64,000 nucleotides of DNA from Pseudomonadota bacterium (GCA_023393635.1 JAEWKT010000018.1:1-64000); one strand, 5' to 3'; shown: positions 6,362 to 15,705, counted from the stretch's first letter. The notes: a model not told the origin generated them from the sequence alone. Made by a program: numbers and translations.

Positions 6362-9196
6362 GTGCTGCTATTAATTATCCTTTTACCACTGATGCTTGGG
6401 ACCACATTAAGCTGGTGGCTGGAGCGTTATTCGCGTTTATATAGCTGCATTGCTGCCAGTGTGATTAGCTTTGCCAGTGCTTTAGGTCTCATTGTTTCTA
6501 GTGACCAGTTTAGCCAAGATAAGCCCTTATTACAACAATGGCAGTGGCTGCCTGAAATTGGGCTAAATATTAGCTTAAGACTAGATGGTCTGGCTCTTAT
6601 TTTTGGGCTACTGATTACGGGCATTGGTACTTTAATTTGTATTTATGCCTATTATTATCTGAGTCCAAAAAACTCTCTGGGTAAACTGTATAGCCTGATC
6701 ATGCTATTTATGGCATCCATGCTTGGGATCGTGCTGTCTAATAATATTTTATTGCTTTCGGTATTTTGGGAGCTCACCAGTATTTCATCATTTTTATTGG
6801 TGGGTTATTGGAAGCATTATGAGGCTGCGCAAAAAGGCGCACTCATGGCGCTGACCATCACAGGTTTTGGTGGTTTGGCATTGTTGGGCGGCGTAGTGAT
6901 CTTAGGCTATATCGGCGGTAGCTATGAGCTAGACGTACTGCTGGGTATGCGAGAACAAATCCAGGCCAGTCCTTATTTTAACTGGGCGTTATTTTTTATT
7001 TTAATTGCTGCTTTTACTAAAAGTGCGCAGGTGCCCTTTCATTTTTGGCTCCCCAATGCAATGGCTGCCCCAACGCCAGTATCTGCCTATTTACACTCTG
7101 CCACCATGGTCAAAGCAGGCATTTTTCTATTGGCTCGCTTATTTCCGCTATTGGTTGGCTCGGTATGGTTTCATGGCGTGGTGACAGCAGTTGGCTTAGC
7201 AACCTTATGCTTTGCTGCTTTTATTGCTATTTTTAAACACGACCTCAAAGGTTTACTGGCCTACTCCACATTAAGTCATTTAGGCTTAATTGTTTGCTTA
7301 CTTGGAATTGGCTCGCCCCTGGCTGTAGCCGCAGCATTATTTCATGTGATTAACCATGCCACATTTAAAGCCGCATTGTTTATGTTGGCTGGAGTGATTG
7401 ACCACCAAACAGGCACACGCAGTTTACGCAAATTAGGCGGCTTATGGTCGCTCCTGCCCTGGACTGCCACGCTATCCATGGTGGCAGCGGCAGCAATGGG
7501 CGGTTTTCCATTGACCAACGGGTTTTTATCCAAAGAAATGTTTTTAACTGAGGTGCTCACTTTAACAGGTGGCACATGGTTATTAATTGTACCCGTGCTG
7601 GCCACCTTGGCTGCTGCCTTTGCGGTAACGTATTCGATCCGCTTTGTCCATAATACTTTTTTTGGCGGCTCCATCAATCCACAATTGCTCAGTACAGATA
7701 TTAAAGAAGCATCACTAGGGATGCGTGCCCCAATTATATTGCTGTGCATTTTGTGTATTGCAATAGGTTTATTGCCTGCATTTTTTGCCCAATCCATTGT
7801 GCAAATGGGTGCAAGTGCCATTTTGAATTATACGCCCACGCAGCAGGTTCATTTGGCAGTTTGGCATGGTTTTAATATGCCCTTGGTGATGAGCATCATT
7901 GCCATTGTGGGGGGTGCTTTGCTGTACATAATGTTGGCCAAAAATCAAAAAATACAGCATATTTCGAGCGAACGATGGTTTGGCAACTATGCAGGTGAGG
8001 CACTATTTGATCGTTTGTTGCAGCGCAGTATATTGGGCGCACGCAGGCTGGTTAACACCATTGAAAACGGCTCGCTACAGCGTTATCTGGTATGGATTAT
8101 TGTAGCAACTCTGGTCATGGCCACGGTGCCGTTATGGGGCGAGCAACTCAGCACAGGCAGTCGCTTATTAAATCATGCATCAGGAATAGCTATTGTGCTA
8201 TGGGTGCTACTGCTCATTAGTTGCTTTATGCTGCTGTATTTTCATCATGAGCGTATTAAAGCAGTGCTACTGGTTGGGGCAATTGGCCTAGTGGTCGCGC
8301 TGGCATTTATTGGTTTATCTGCACCTGATTTAGCATTAACCCAAATTTCAGTTGATATTGTCAGTACTGTTTTATTGCTAATGAGTTTGTCGTTATTACC
8401 GCAGTTATCACCGTATGAGTCCAGCCCTACCCGTCATTGGCGTGATGTGGCACTTGCCATTGCAGGGGGAAGCGCGGTGGCATGGATGGCATGGCTGATC
8501 CTGACTCGTGACCATCAATCTATTTCGTGGTTTTTTATGCAAGAAGCACTGCCAAAAGGTGGTGGATCCAATGTGGTCAACGTGATTCTGGTAGATTTTC
8601 GTGGCTTTGATACCTTTGGTGAAATATGTGTGCTGGCGATTGCAGCCATTGGCGCGTTGGTAATGATGGACGGCATGCGCGCGCACGGTGCCATTGCTAC
8701 CCCTGGTTTAACCTTACGCTTTAACCCCTCACCTCTCATGTTACGTATGACTGCATCATGGGTGTTGCCTATTGCTTTGCTATACAGCCTATATATTTTA
8801 CTGCGCGGCCATAACTTGCCAGGCGGTGGTTTTATTGCAGGCTTAATTACTGCTATTGCCTTGATTATTCAATATATGGCACTGGGGCAGGAACGTGCCG
8901 AAGAGCTGATCCGAGCCCGTCAAGGACGCTTATATGAATACTGGATTGGCAGTGGCTTAAGCATTGCTGGGTTAACAGGTTTTGGGGCATTTTTCTGGGG
9001 ACGACCCTTTTTAACCAGTGCACATTTTGATATTCATGTGCCGCTTATCGGTGACATTCCTTTTGCTACTGCCATGCTATTTGATATTGGGGTCTTTTTA
9101 ACGGTCGCTGGTTCAACCTTATTGCTAATTTCTGTATTGGGTGACTCAAGGCACTCTACCGTGATTGGCCCTGTGCCCCCACGAGGTGACACATGA
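6362..9196 (+). CDS. mrpA: Mrp Na+/H+ antiporter subunit A fused to subunit B
   Basis: Largest subunit of the Mrp (Mnh/Sha/Pha) multisubunit cation/proton antiporter in the inner membrane, homologous to complex I NuoL. The 944 residues combine MrpA (to about residue 790) with a C-terminal MrpB-like domain (RGHNLPGGGFIAGL near 818-835), the 'group 2' arrangement found in Pseudomonas and Sinorhizobium. Conserved charged residues are in place: Glu137 (FWELTS), Lys220 (FTKSAQVPFHFWLP) and Lys251 (ATMVKAGIF). About 20 membrane helices are visible. The GTG start at 6362 follows GGAA about 10 nt upstream. It overlaps mrpC by four bases (ATGA), so the pair is translationally coupled. First gene of a six-gene operon; supports Na+ and alkali tolerance. 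Confidence 0.95.
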   Translation: MLLLIILLPLMLGTTLSWWLERYSRLYSCIAASVISFASALGLIVSSDQFSQDKPLLQQWQWLPEIGLNISLRLDGLALIFGLLITGIGTLICIYAYYYLSPKNSLGKLYSLIMLFMASMLGIVLSNNILLLSVFWELTSISSFLLVGYWKHYEAAQKGALMALTITGFGGLALLGGVVILGYIGGSYELDVLLGMREQIQASPYFNWALFFILIAAFTKSAQVPFHFWLPNAMAAPTPVSAYLHSATMVKAGIFLLARLFPLLVGSVWFHGVVTAVGLATLCFAAFIAIFKHDLKGLLAYSTLSHLGLIVCLLGIGSPLAVAAALFHVINHATFKAALFMLAGVIDHQTGTRSLRKLGGLWSLLPWTATLSMVAAAAMGGFPLTNGFLSKEMFLTEVLTLTGGTWLLIVPVLATLAAAFAVTYSIRFVHNTFFGGSINPQLLSTDIKEASLGMRAPIILLCILCIAIGLLPAFFAQSIVQMGASAILNYTPTQQVHLAVWHGFNMPLVMSIIAIVGGALLYIMLAKNQKIQHISSERWFGNYAGEALFDRLLQRSILGARRLVNTIENGSLQRYLVWIIVATLVMATVPLWGEQLSTGSRLLNHASGIAIVLWVLLLISCFMLLYFHHERIKAVLLVGAIGLVVALAFIGLSAPDLALTQISVDIVSTVLLLMSLSLLPQLSPYESSPTRHWRDVALAIAGGSAVAWMAWLILTRDHQSISWFFMQEALPKGGGSNVVNVILVDFRGFDTFGEICVLAIAAIGALVMMDGMRAHGAIATPGLTLRFNPSPLMLRMTASWVLPIALLYSLYILLRGHNLPGGGFIAGLITAIALIIQYMALGQERAEELIRARQGRLYEYWIGSGLSIAGLTGFGAFFWGRPFLTSAHFDIHVPLIGDIPFATAMLFDIGVFLTVAGSTLLLISVLGDSRHSTVIGPVPPRGDT

Positions 9197-9570
9197 TTAG
9201 CCTTGAATTCTTACTGGCGTCAGGTATTGGCGTCGTCACGGCATCTGGCATTTATTTATTATTAAGAGGGCGTACCTTTCCAGTGGTGTTGGGGTTAAAA
9301 CTCATTTGTTATGCAGTTAACGTGTTTAATTTTAGCATGGGGCGCTTAATACAGGACGCGCCGCCCATCCTGATTAATACTACCCGTGCCACTGATCCCC
9401 TGCCCCAGGCCCTGGTACTGACTGCCATTGTCATTGGCTTTGCCACCACTGCCTTTGTCATTCAACTGGCACTGCGTAGCCGTTATGAAAGTGGCAGTGA
9501 CCATGTCGATGCAGCAATTCCTGAACAATCAGCGCACGACATCCAAAATAACCTACAGGATCAGCCTTAG
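9193..9570 (+). CDS. mrpC: Mrp antiporter subunit C
   Basis: NuoK-like small membrane subunit of the Mrp complex, 125 residues. It has three hydrophobic segments, with the conserved GLKLICYAVNVFNFSMG segment in helix 2 and DPLPQALVLTAIVIG in helix 3, followed by a short polar tail. Its start overlaps the mrpA stop (ATGA), and its stop directly abuts the mrpD ATG. MrpC is needed together with A and D for assembly of the antiporter. Confidence 0.95.
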   Translation: MISLEFLLASGIGVVTASGIYLLLRGRTFPVVLGLKLICYAVNVFNFSMGRLIQDAPPILINTTRATDPLPQALVLTAIVIGFATTAFVIQLALRSRYESGSDHVDAAIPEQSAHDIQNNLQDQP

Positions 9571-11394
9571 ATGTGGGATGCTATTATTGATTTCTGGCAG
9601 TTTCATACGCCAATTTTTTCTATTTTATTGCCTGCATTTAGTGCATTTGCGCTAATTTTGGTAGGCTATCCTAGCCTTGATTCCAACAAACACAAGCGTC
9701 GTTTGCATACTAGCCGAGTACTGGGGCTCATCACCACTATCATCGGTTTTTTGCTATCCATTAATTTATTGTTGCAAGCCAGTGATGGAAACATTAACCG
9801 CTATTATCTGGGAGAGTGGGCTGCACCATTTGGCATCGCGCTAACACTAGACCGCTTATCTGCATTGATGGTGCTGCTCAGTTATGTCATTGCACTACCT
9901 GTTTTATGGTATGCCACGGGTGGCTGGGATCAAAAGGGGCGTTTTTTTCATGCCATTTTTCAGTTTCAATTGATGGGATTGTGCGGTGCGTTTTTAACAG
10001 GCGATCTGTTTAACTTATTTGTTTTCTTTGAAATTTTACTCATTGCATCTTATGTTCTGCTACTGCATGGCCAGGGTCGTGTGCGCTTTCGCATGGGCGT
10101 GCATTATGTGGTCATTAACCTGCTGGCATCTGCACTATTTTTAATTGGCCTTGCCATGATTTATGGCAATGTGGGCAGCTTAAATATGGTGGATGTGGCG
10201 CGTTTACTGCCCACTCTACCAGCCGATCAATTTGCCATGGCACAATCTGCTGCCATGATTTTACTCATAGTATTTGGTGTTAAAGCAGCTATTATTCCTT
10301 TGTCTTTTTGGCTACCTAATACTTATGCAGCAGCTTCACCACCTGTAGCTGCCCTGTTTGCCATTATGACCAAAGTAGGTTTGTATGGCATTTTGCGTGT
10401 CAATGGCACCGTGTTTGCAGCAGCGTCTTTGTCGGCAAGTACGCAGCTCAACCACTGGTTGTTGCCCATTGCCTTAATCTCTACGTTATTTGGCGCTATG
10501 GGTGCGCTCGCAGCACAAAACCTACGCCGTCTAGTAGGCTATATGCTGTTGTCTTCAGTGGGTACTATTTTAATTGGTATTGCACTATTTAATACCCAAG
10601 CGTGGTCAGCGGCTTTATTTTATTTGGTACACAGCACGTTGGTGGTTGCAGCATTTTATTTATTGGCAGAATGGATTAGTAACCAGCGCAGTGCCACAGC
10701 CGACATGCTACACCCTACCTTTGCAGTACAGCAACCTGTGTTATTGTCTGTATTAAGCCTTATTGTCTTAATGATTATTGTGGGTTTGCCGCCTTTTACG
10801 GGCTTTCTGGGCAAGGTCATGCTGTTACAAAGCACCGCTGGATTAGTCTGGTCTGAATGGACATTTGTGATTGTATTAGTCACTAGCTTTATTAGTTTGG
10901 TGGCCATGGTACGCGCAGGTATTGTGGTGTTTTGGCAGTCCGAAAAACCCAATGAACTGGTGCAGGCGGAATATTCCACCCCAGATAAAATTACACCACC
11001 TCACCTGCCACTTGCATTATTTGGCTTGATGGGCGCGCTCATTGCACTGGTGGTGTTTGCCTCACCTGTGAAACAATACATGAATGCCACGGCTGCCCAG
11101 CTCAAAGATGCTTCTGCCTATCAACTGGCATTGCTGCAATATGATGACAACAATGAAGTCATCAGTGAGCGGCTGTTTGACTCTGCTTACTTACCTTATG
11201 TCAAAAATATGCAAGGTACTGCCATTACCGATCATACTGACGCGGCAGAAGTTGTGATGCAGGAGCATGACGAATTAATTCAACATGCTGAACAGGTAGA
11301 ACATCCAGATACACCAGCACCTGCCACGCATAAATCACCACAATTGCCCAAAGAAGTCATCTCCAAACTAGAGCCCATAGGAGATAGAAAATGA
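9571..11394 (+). CDS. mrpD: Mrp antiporter subunit D with acidic C-terminal extension
   Basis: Proton-channel subunit homologous to NuoM/N, 607 residues. Characteristic segments: FEILLIASYVLLLHG with the conserved Glu in helix 5, KAAIIPLSFWLPNTYAAA with the conserved Lys, MTKVGLYGILRV, and PPFTGFLGKVMLLQ. Typical MrpD is about 500 residues. Here an extra polar tail of roughly 90 residues follows the last helix; it is rich in Asp, Glu and His and probably extends from the membrane. The start directly follows the mrpC stop, and the stop overlaps mrpE by four bases. Confidence 0.93.
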   Translation: MWDAIIDFWQFHTPIFSILLPAFSAFALILVGYPSLDSNKHKRRLHTSRVLGLITTIIGFLLSINLLLQASDGNINRYYLGEWAAPFGIALTLDRLSALMVLLSYVIALPVLWYATGGWDQKGRFFHAIFQFQLMGLCGAFLTGDLFNLFVFFEILLIASYVLLLHGQGRVRFRMGVHYVVINLLASALFLIGLAMIYGNVGSLNMVDVARLLPTLPADQFAMAQSAAMILLIVFGVKAAIIPLSFWLPNTYAAASPPVAALFAIMTKVGLYGILRVNGTVFAAASLSASTQLNHWLLPIALISTLFGAMGALAAQNLRRLVGYMLLSSVGTILIGIALFNTQAWSAALFYLVHSTLVVAAFYLLAEWISNQRSATADMLHPTFAVQQPVLLSVLSLIVLMIIVGLPPFTGFLGKVMLLQSTAGLVWSEWTFVIVLVTSFISLVAMVRAGIVVFWQSEKPNELVQAEYSTPDKITPPHLPLALFGLMGALIALVVFASPVKQYMNATAAQLKDASAYQLALLQYDDNNEVISERLFDSAYLPYVKNMQGTAITDHTDAAEVVMQEHDELIQHAEQVEHPDTPAPATHKSPQLPKEVISKLEPIGDRK

Positions 11395-11939
11395 CCGACA
11401 TTTCAGTAAACAAAGCCAAATTAAATAGCTGGTGGCACAAGCTAGTGCCGCATCCCTTTTTAGCCTGTGTATTGGCTGTTAGCTGGCTGATGCTGATACA
11501 TCAAATTACGCTTGGTCAAATTATGATTGCCCTGACAGTGGGAATTATTATTCCTAAAATGACCCAGTTTTTTATTCAGCCTGCCGAGCCTGTACATTGG
11601 CCAACCGCATTGAAATTATTTTTTATTGTGTTGTGGGATATCATCGTATCTAACCTACGGGTAGCCAAACAGGTACTTGGCCCCCTAGAAAACCTGCATC
11701 CAAAATGGATGCGCGTACCACTCGAAACCACACACCCGAAAGTGAACACCTTGCTGGCGCTTATTATTACCACCACACCTGGCACAGTTTCTGCTGGTTT
11801 AGATGAAGACCAAAACACTATTTTAGTCCATGCATTAAGTGCAGATAGCGCAGAAAGTGTCATTGAAGAAATTAAAACCCGTTATGAGCAGCCCTTAATA
11901 AAAATTTTCAATGCCAAACTGATTGAGGATACGCCATGA
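11391..11939 (+). CDS. mrpE: Mrp antiporter subunit E
   Basis: Accessory subunit of the Mrp complex, 182 residues. It has two to three N-terminal hydrophobic segments (about 20-55 and 68-85) and a cytoplasmic domain. The family signature runs VPLETTHPKVNTLLALIITTTPGT with the conserved TPGT turn, followed by LVHAL and a C-terminal E-x-R-Y segment. ATG overlaps the mrpD stop and its own stop overlaps the mrpF ATG, so the gene is coupled on both sides. Confidence 0.93.
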   Translation: MTDISVNKAKLNSWWHKLVPHPFLACVLAVSWLMLIHQITLGQIMIALTVGIIIPKMTQFFIQPAEPVHWPTALKLFFIVLWDIIVSNLRVAKQVLGPLENLHPKWMRVPLETTHPKVNTLLALIITTTPGTVSAGLDEDQNTILVHALSADSAESVIEEIKTRYEQPLIKIFNAKLIEDTP

Positions 11940-12217
11940 TCATTGACTGGCTAAATACTGCCATGCAAATTAGCATTGGCGCAGTGATATTTGCCATTTC
12001 CTTATGTATCTGGCGTCTGCTGATTGGCCCATCTGTGATTGATCGCTTATTGGCTGTAGATACCTTGTTTTTAAATGCAACCGCGCTGATTATTATATTA
12101 GGTATGTATTGGCACAGCTTTATTTATTTTGAAGCAGCTCTATTAACGGCCATGCTTGGTTTTATTTCTACCACCGCACTGGCGCGCTATTTCACGACAG
12201 GTCATCTTATTGATTAG
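11936..12217 (+). CDS. mrpF: Mrp antiporter subunit F
   Basis: Small three-helix subunit of 93 residues. The helix 1-2 segment GPSVIDRLLAVDTL contains the conserved DR..A.D pattern of MrpF/MnhF. It is followed by a helix containing ALLTAMLGFISTTALARY. It overlaps mrpE by four bases and is followed after 12 bp by mrpG. Confidence 0.93.
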   Translation: MIIDWLNTAMQISIGAVIFAISLCIWRLLIGPSVIDRLLAVDTLFLNATALIIILGMYWHSFIYFEAALLTAMLGFISTTALARYFTTGHLID

Positions 12218-12229
12218 GCGGTATGACTC

Positions 12230-12595
12230 ATGAATCTTTATTTAGAAATTCTAGCCATTATCTTTTTGCTCACTGCATCATTTTTTTTAGTCACAGGTGC
12301 CATTGGTTTATTTCGTTTACCTGATTTATTTATGCGTTTACATGCGCCCACCAAATCATCCACTCTAGGTTTGGGCAGCGTACTCATTGCTTCTATTATT
12401 TTATCCATTACCTTTGGCCGTTTTGGCATGGCTGAAATTTTAATTACATTGCTGGCATTTATCACTGCCCCTGTTTCTGCCAATCTTATGGCGCAAGCAG
12501 CGATTCATTTGAACTTACGCTCCCAAAGTGGTGAAGTACCTGAAGCCATTAATCGCCCCTTACCTTGGGAGCGACAACGTGAAAAGAAGAAATAA
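12230..12595 (+). CDS. mrpG: Mrp antiporter subunit G
   Basis: Last gene of the Mrp operon; 121 residues with three membrane helices. The hallmark sequence GLFRLPDLFMRLHAPTKSSTLG of MnhG/MrpG is present at about 24-45, and the third helix ends TAPVSANLMAQAAI. A basic C-terminal tail follows. A second ATG at 12223 is out of frame. No strong hairpin terminator follows; the next 230 bp lead to the lipase gene. Confidence 0.93.
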   Translation: MNLYLEILAIIFLLTASFFLVTGAIGLFRLPDLFMRLHAPTKSSTLGLGSVLIASIILSITFGRFGMAEILITLLAFITAPVSANLMAQAAIHLNLRSQSGEVPEAINRPLPWERQREKKK

Positions 12596-12826
12596 CTCCT
12601 TCAAGCTTTAACATTTTAATTAATTTTTATAACGTTTTTTAACAATAAATTGAGTCCCACATCACAATATTGAGCATTTTATAACCGCTTATCTGAAACC
12701 TTGCGCAAACTGATGACGATAAAGTAATCATCCTACATTTATTCATAATTAAGGTTATTATTTGAGCAGGCCCTACTGATGATTAAGAGCCATTTAAAAT
12801 ACGTCTTAAGGAATAAGGAAAACAGG

Positions 12827-13786
12827 ATGCTCAAAACAAATCTGATCAAAGGCATTATTACACTTACGCTATTAGGTAGCAGTACTGCCTTTGCCGCGAT
12901 GCAAACCACCCCAACCAATAGCAAAGCCACTTACGCAAAAACCAAGTACCCTATCGTATTTAACCACGGTATGTTTGGTTTTACCCGTCTTGGTACGCCT
13001 GAATTTGGCATGGATTACTTCTATCGCGTTTTACCCGATTTAGCCAAGAATGGCGCCACCGTATACGCTACCCAAGTATCACCGCTCAATAGTAGTGAAA
13101 TACGTGGTGAACAACTGGTACAACAAATTGAAGAGGTATTGGCCATTACTGGTGCACAAAAAGTTAATTTGATTGGCCATAGCCATGGCGGCCCTACCAC
13201 ACGTTATGCTGCTGGTATTATGCCAGGCAAAGTGGCATCGGTTACCACGGTAGCTGGCGTAAATAAAGGCTCTAAAGTTGCTGACTTACTATTATCTACA
13301 GGGGTGGGTGCTACTATCGTATCCAAATTTGTTGAAGCCACCTTGGCACCAGTCATGAACTGGGCACAGGGCAAGCCTAACCTACCCACCGACATGATGG
13401 CCTCCCTAAAAAGTATAAGTACCGAAGGTTCGCTAGAGTTTAACCAGCGTTTTCCTAATGGTGTTCCTACCACTGCGTGTGGTCAGGGCGCAGCTGTAAG
13501 TAACGGGGTTCGACAATATTCATGGAGTGGTAGCAGTACAGTCACTAACCTGCTAGACCCTGACACTATTATCGTTGGTTTGGCCTCACTGGCGTTTGGC
13601 TTTACCCCTAATGACGGCTTGGTAGGAACCTGTTCCTCTCACTTTGGTACAGTGATTCGGGATAATTACGCCCATAACCATCTGGATGAAGTGAACATGA
13701 TTATGGGACTGCGTGGCCTATTTAGCCCCGATCCAGTAGAGCAATTCCGCCAGCATGCCAACCGTCTAAAATCAGAAGGCTTGTAG
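12827..13786 (+). CDS. lipA: Secreted family I triacylglycerol lipase
   Basis: Extracellular lipase of the Pseudomonas/Burkholderia subfamily I, hydrolysing triacylglycerols. About 319 residues from the preferred ATG 12827, which has AAGGA at 12815-12819; the upstream in-frame ATG at 12779 lacks such a site. A signal peptide ends AFA|A near residue 25, implying Sec export to the periplasm and then probably type II secretion. The catalytic triad can be placed: Ser119 in GHSHGG, Asp263 in PNDGLVG and His285 in HNHLDEVN. PIVFNHGMFGF is the oxyanion-hole strand. Two cysteines (TACGQG and GTCSSH) probably form the disulfide known from the family. The next gene encodes its dedicated foldase; a strong hairpin separates them. 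Confidence 0.92.
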   Translation: MLKTNLIKGIITLTLLGSSTAFAAMQTTPTNSKATYAKTKYPIVFNHGMFGFTRLGTPEFGMDYFYRVLPDLAKNGATVYATQVSPLNSSEIRGEQLVQQIEEVLAITGAQKVNLIGHSHGGPTTRYAAGIMPGKVASVTTVAGVNKGSKVADLLLSTGVGATIVSKFVEATLAPVMNWAQGKPNLPTDMMASLKSISTEGSLEFNQRFPNGVPTTACGQGAAVSNGVRQYSWSGSSTVTNLLDPDTIIVGLASLAFGFTPNDGLVGTCSSHFGTVIRDNYAHNHLDEVNMIMGLRGLFSPDPVEQFRQHANRLKSEGL

Positions 13787-13839
13787 TAGATAGCTTAATA
13801 ATGAGAACTTGCTGGCCAATAACCAGCTTCAATCATCGT

Positions 13840-13870
13840 GGCAGTATCTACATCATGGATACTGCCTTTT
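13840..13870 (+). terminator. Terminator-like hairpin between lipase and foldase genes
   Basis: GGCAGTATC (13840-13848) and GATACTGCC (13858-13866) form a perfect 9-bp stem with a 9-nt loop, followed by TTTTAT. It ends only about 16 nt before the foldase ATG, so it may attenuate foldase transcription relative to lipase or stabilise the lipase mRNA 3' end. Confidence 0.65.
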
Positions 13871-13886
13871 ATCGCTTTATTTTTAA

Positions 13887-14960
13887 ATGATCGTTATGCA
13901 AAAAAAACAAATCGTCTTATTTATAATTATCTGTTCCATCATAGTAGCACTTATTGGATTGATCGTTTGGATAAAGCCCACTAGCGCAGGCGGCTCTCCT
14001 CAGCTATTACAGCAAAGCACAGCCAAAAGCAGCGGCTCAGCAACCAGCTTTCAATCTCCTCTTTCAGACAATCAGAATCCAAATAACTCCATTGCAGCCC
14101 AAACCTCCGAAGCACTGGCCAGTTCGCTACAAGGCACCCAAATTGATTGTGCGTTAACCGCAACGCCAGCAGGCCAATTAGTACTTAATAGTAATATCCG
14201 CAACTGCTTTGAATACTTCTTAACGCAAATAGGTGAAAAATCGTTAAATACGATCGACCAACAAGTTCAAACACATTTAAATCAAATTTTGCCAATCACT
14301 GCTGCCCAGCAAGCCATAGAATTATGGCAGCGCTATTTAAAATACCGTGAAGCTGAAGGCACCCTAAAAGTAAACAGCAATACCTCAGATCCAGAGCATT
14401 TGCAGCGTGTCTTGAATGCATTAACCCAGTTGCGTCAGCAATATTTTAAGCCAGCTGAAATTGAGGCCTTATTTGGCGATGAAGTCACCTATAACCAATA
14501 CACCATTGATCGCATGAATATCATGGAAAATAAGGCATTAACTGCTAACCAAAAAGCCCAGCAACTAAAGCAGCGTTTTGCACAGCTACCAGCAGATTTA
14601 CAACAGAACATACAGGACATTAGCAAATTGCAGGACTTGCGTGAGCTTAGCCAACAGCTCAAAGCCAATAATGGCAGTAAAGCTGAACTTCGCCAAATGC
14701 GCGAACAACTGGTTGGAGCAGCAGCAGCAGATCGATTGGAACAGCTCGACCAGTCTCGGGCGAGTTGGCAAAATAGGATAAATGTCTATCTCAATCAGCG
14801 TGAAGCTATCTTGAGTAGTAAGCAAGCAGATCAGGACAAACAAGCTGCCATAGAAAACTTACGCAAACGGCAATTTAGTGATCCCGCCGAGCAGCAGCGC
14901 GCCATTAGCTTTGAGCATTTTAAAGATCAAAATATTGACGTGGCTAAAATATTAAACTAA
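13887..14960 (+). CDS. lifO: Lipase-specific foldase (steric chaperone)
   Basis: Membrane-anchored periplasmic foldase needed to fold the adjacent lipase before secretion. 357 residues: an N-terminal transmembrane anchor (about 9-28), a Ser/Asn/Gln-rich linker, then a long helical domain. The Lif signature RxxF(D/E)Y(F/C)L is present as RNCFEYFL starting near residue 105; this motif contacts the lipase. The C-terminal half is rich in Gln and charged helices, as in known Lif structures. ATG 13887 or 13896 could be the start; neither has a strong ribosome-binding site. A bidirectional terminator follows. Confidence 0.9.
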   Translation: MIVMQKKQIVLFIIICSIIVALIGLIVWIKPTSAGGSPQLLQQSTAKSSGSATSFQSPLSDNQNPNNSIAAQTSEALASSLQGTQIDCALTATPAGQLVLNSNIRNCFEYFLTQIGEKSLNTIDQQVQTHLNQILPITAAQQAIELWQRYLKYREAEGTLKVNSNTSDPEHLQRVLNALTQLRQQYFKPAEIEALFGDEVTYNQYTIDRMNIMENKALTANQKAQQLKQRFAQLPADLQQNIQDISKLQDLRELSQQLKANNGSKAELRQMREQLVGAAAADRLEQLDQSRASWQNRINVYLNQREAILSSKQADQDKQAAIENLRKRQFSDPAEQQRAISFEHFKDQNIDVAKILN

Positions 14961-15015
14961 ATGTTTAACTGTTAAAACTTTGCCACTTCTATGTATTATT
15001 CTTAAAGTCTATAAT

Positions 15016-15043
15016 AAAAAACGCACCCAAAGGTGCGTTTTTT
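15016..15043. terminator. Bidirectional terminator between lifO and rplS
   Basis: AAAAAACGCACC (15016-15027), loop CAAA, GGTGCGTTTTTT (15032-15043). The 12-bp stem has A-runs and T-runs on both sides, so it can end transcription of lifO (plus) and of the rplS operon (minus). Confidence 0.88.
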
Positions 15044-15058
15044 AATTCAGCAAATTGC

Positions 15059-15439
15059 TTATTTAGCAGTAGCTGTTTTGCGTGCTGGAAGCTTCTCACG
15101 AATACGTGCAGACTTACCTGAACGATCACGCAAGTAGTACAACTTGGCACGACGTACTGCACCACGACGTTTCACTTCAATACCAGCCACAATTGGTGAA
15201 TGAGTTTGGAATACACGCTCAACACCTACGCCACTAGAAATTTTACGTACTGTAAATGCAGAGTTTAAACCGCGATTTTTAATTGCAATCACCACGCCTT
15301 CAAAGGCTTGCAGACGCTCACGATCGCCCTCTTTTACTTTTACCTGAACGATGATGGTATCACCAGGCGCAAAAGAAGGAATATCCGTTTTTAACTGAGC
15401 GTTTTCAATGGATTGAACTAAAGGATGCTTGCCACTCAT
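15059..15439 (-). CDS. rplS: Large ribosomal subunit protein bL19
   Basis: Ribosomal protein L19 at the 30S/50S interface. 126 residues beginning MSGKHPLVQSIE and containing the conserved FAPGDTIIVQVKVKEG, LQAFEGVVIA and RAKLYYLRD segments. I chose ATG 15439, which has AGGAGT at 15447-15452 with 7-nt spacing, over an upstream TTG/ATT extension. Last gene of the rpsP-rimM-trmD-rplS unit, but separated from trmD by an unusually long 266-bp stretch with hairpins. Confidence 0.96.
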   Translation of the reverse strand: MSGKHPLVQSIENAQLKTDIPSFAPGDTIIVQVKVKEGDRERLQAFEGVVIAIKNRGLNSAFTVRKISSGVGVERVFQTHSPIVAGIEVKRRGAVRRAKLYYLRDRSGKSARIREKLPARKTATAK

Positions 15440-15580
15440 GAGGGTGACTCCTAATAATGTGGTCAGTGCTAATACGATCAAAGCAAGACTGACACACTGG
15501 GGACAGAGGCTAAAGCGCTTATCTCCCGTTTATATTTACCTTCTCACCGCATAATCACACGGCTAAAAAGCGCTGAACAT

Positions 15581-15637
15581 AACCGATCAATCCTCGGTTG
15601 GGGATAAAGCAGGGCAAAATAAAGCATCGCTTTATCC
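15581..15637 (-). promoter_or_regulatory. Structured rplS leader with mutually exclusive hairpins
   Basis: In minus-strand RNA, GGATAAAGC (15637-15629) can pair with GCTTTAT (15625-15619; 7 bp, 3-nt loop) or with GCTTTATCC (15610-15602; 9 bp). These two foldings exclude each other. A further hairpin, AACCGA/TCGGTT (15581-15586 and 15594-15599), follows at once. The arrangement resembles an attenuator or protein-binding leader and may let rplS be set apart from trmD. Confidence 0.45.
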
Positions 15638-15705
15638 TGCTGCAAGAGAAAAATCCAGGATTTTTCTAAAACTATTTATAATCTGTGACGATTACTAAAT
15701 AGATG

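Noticed and set aside
7342..7821. Long antisense open frames inside mrpA
   Set aside because: Shadow frames in a highly biased membrane-protein gene; no ribosome-binding site or family match.
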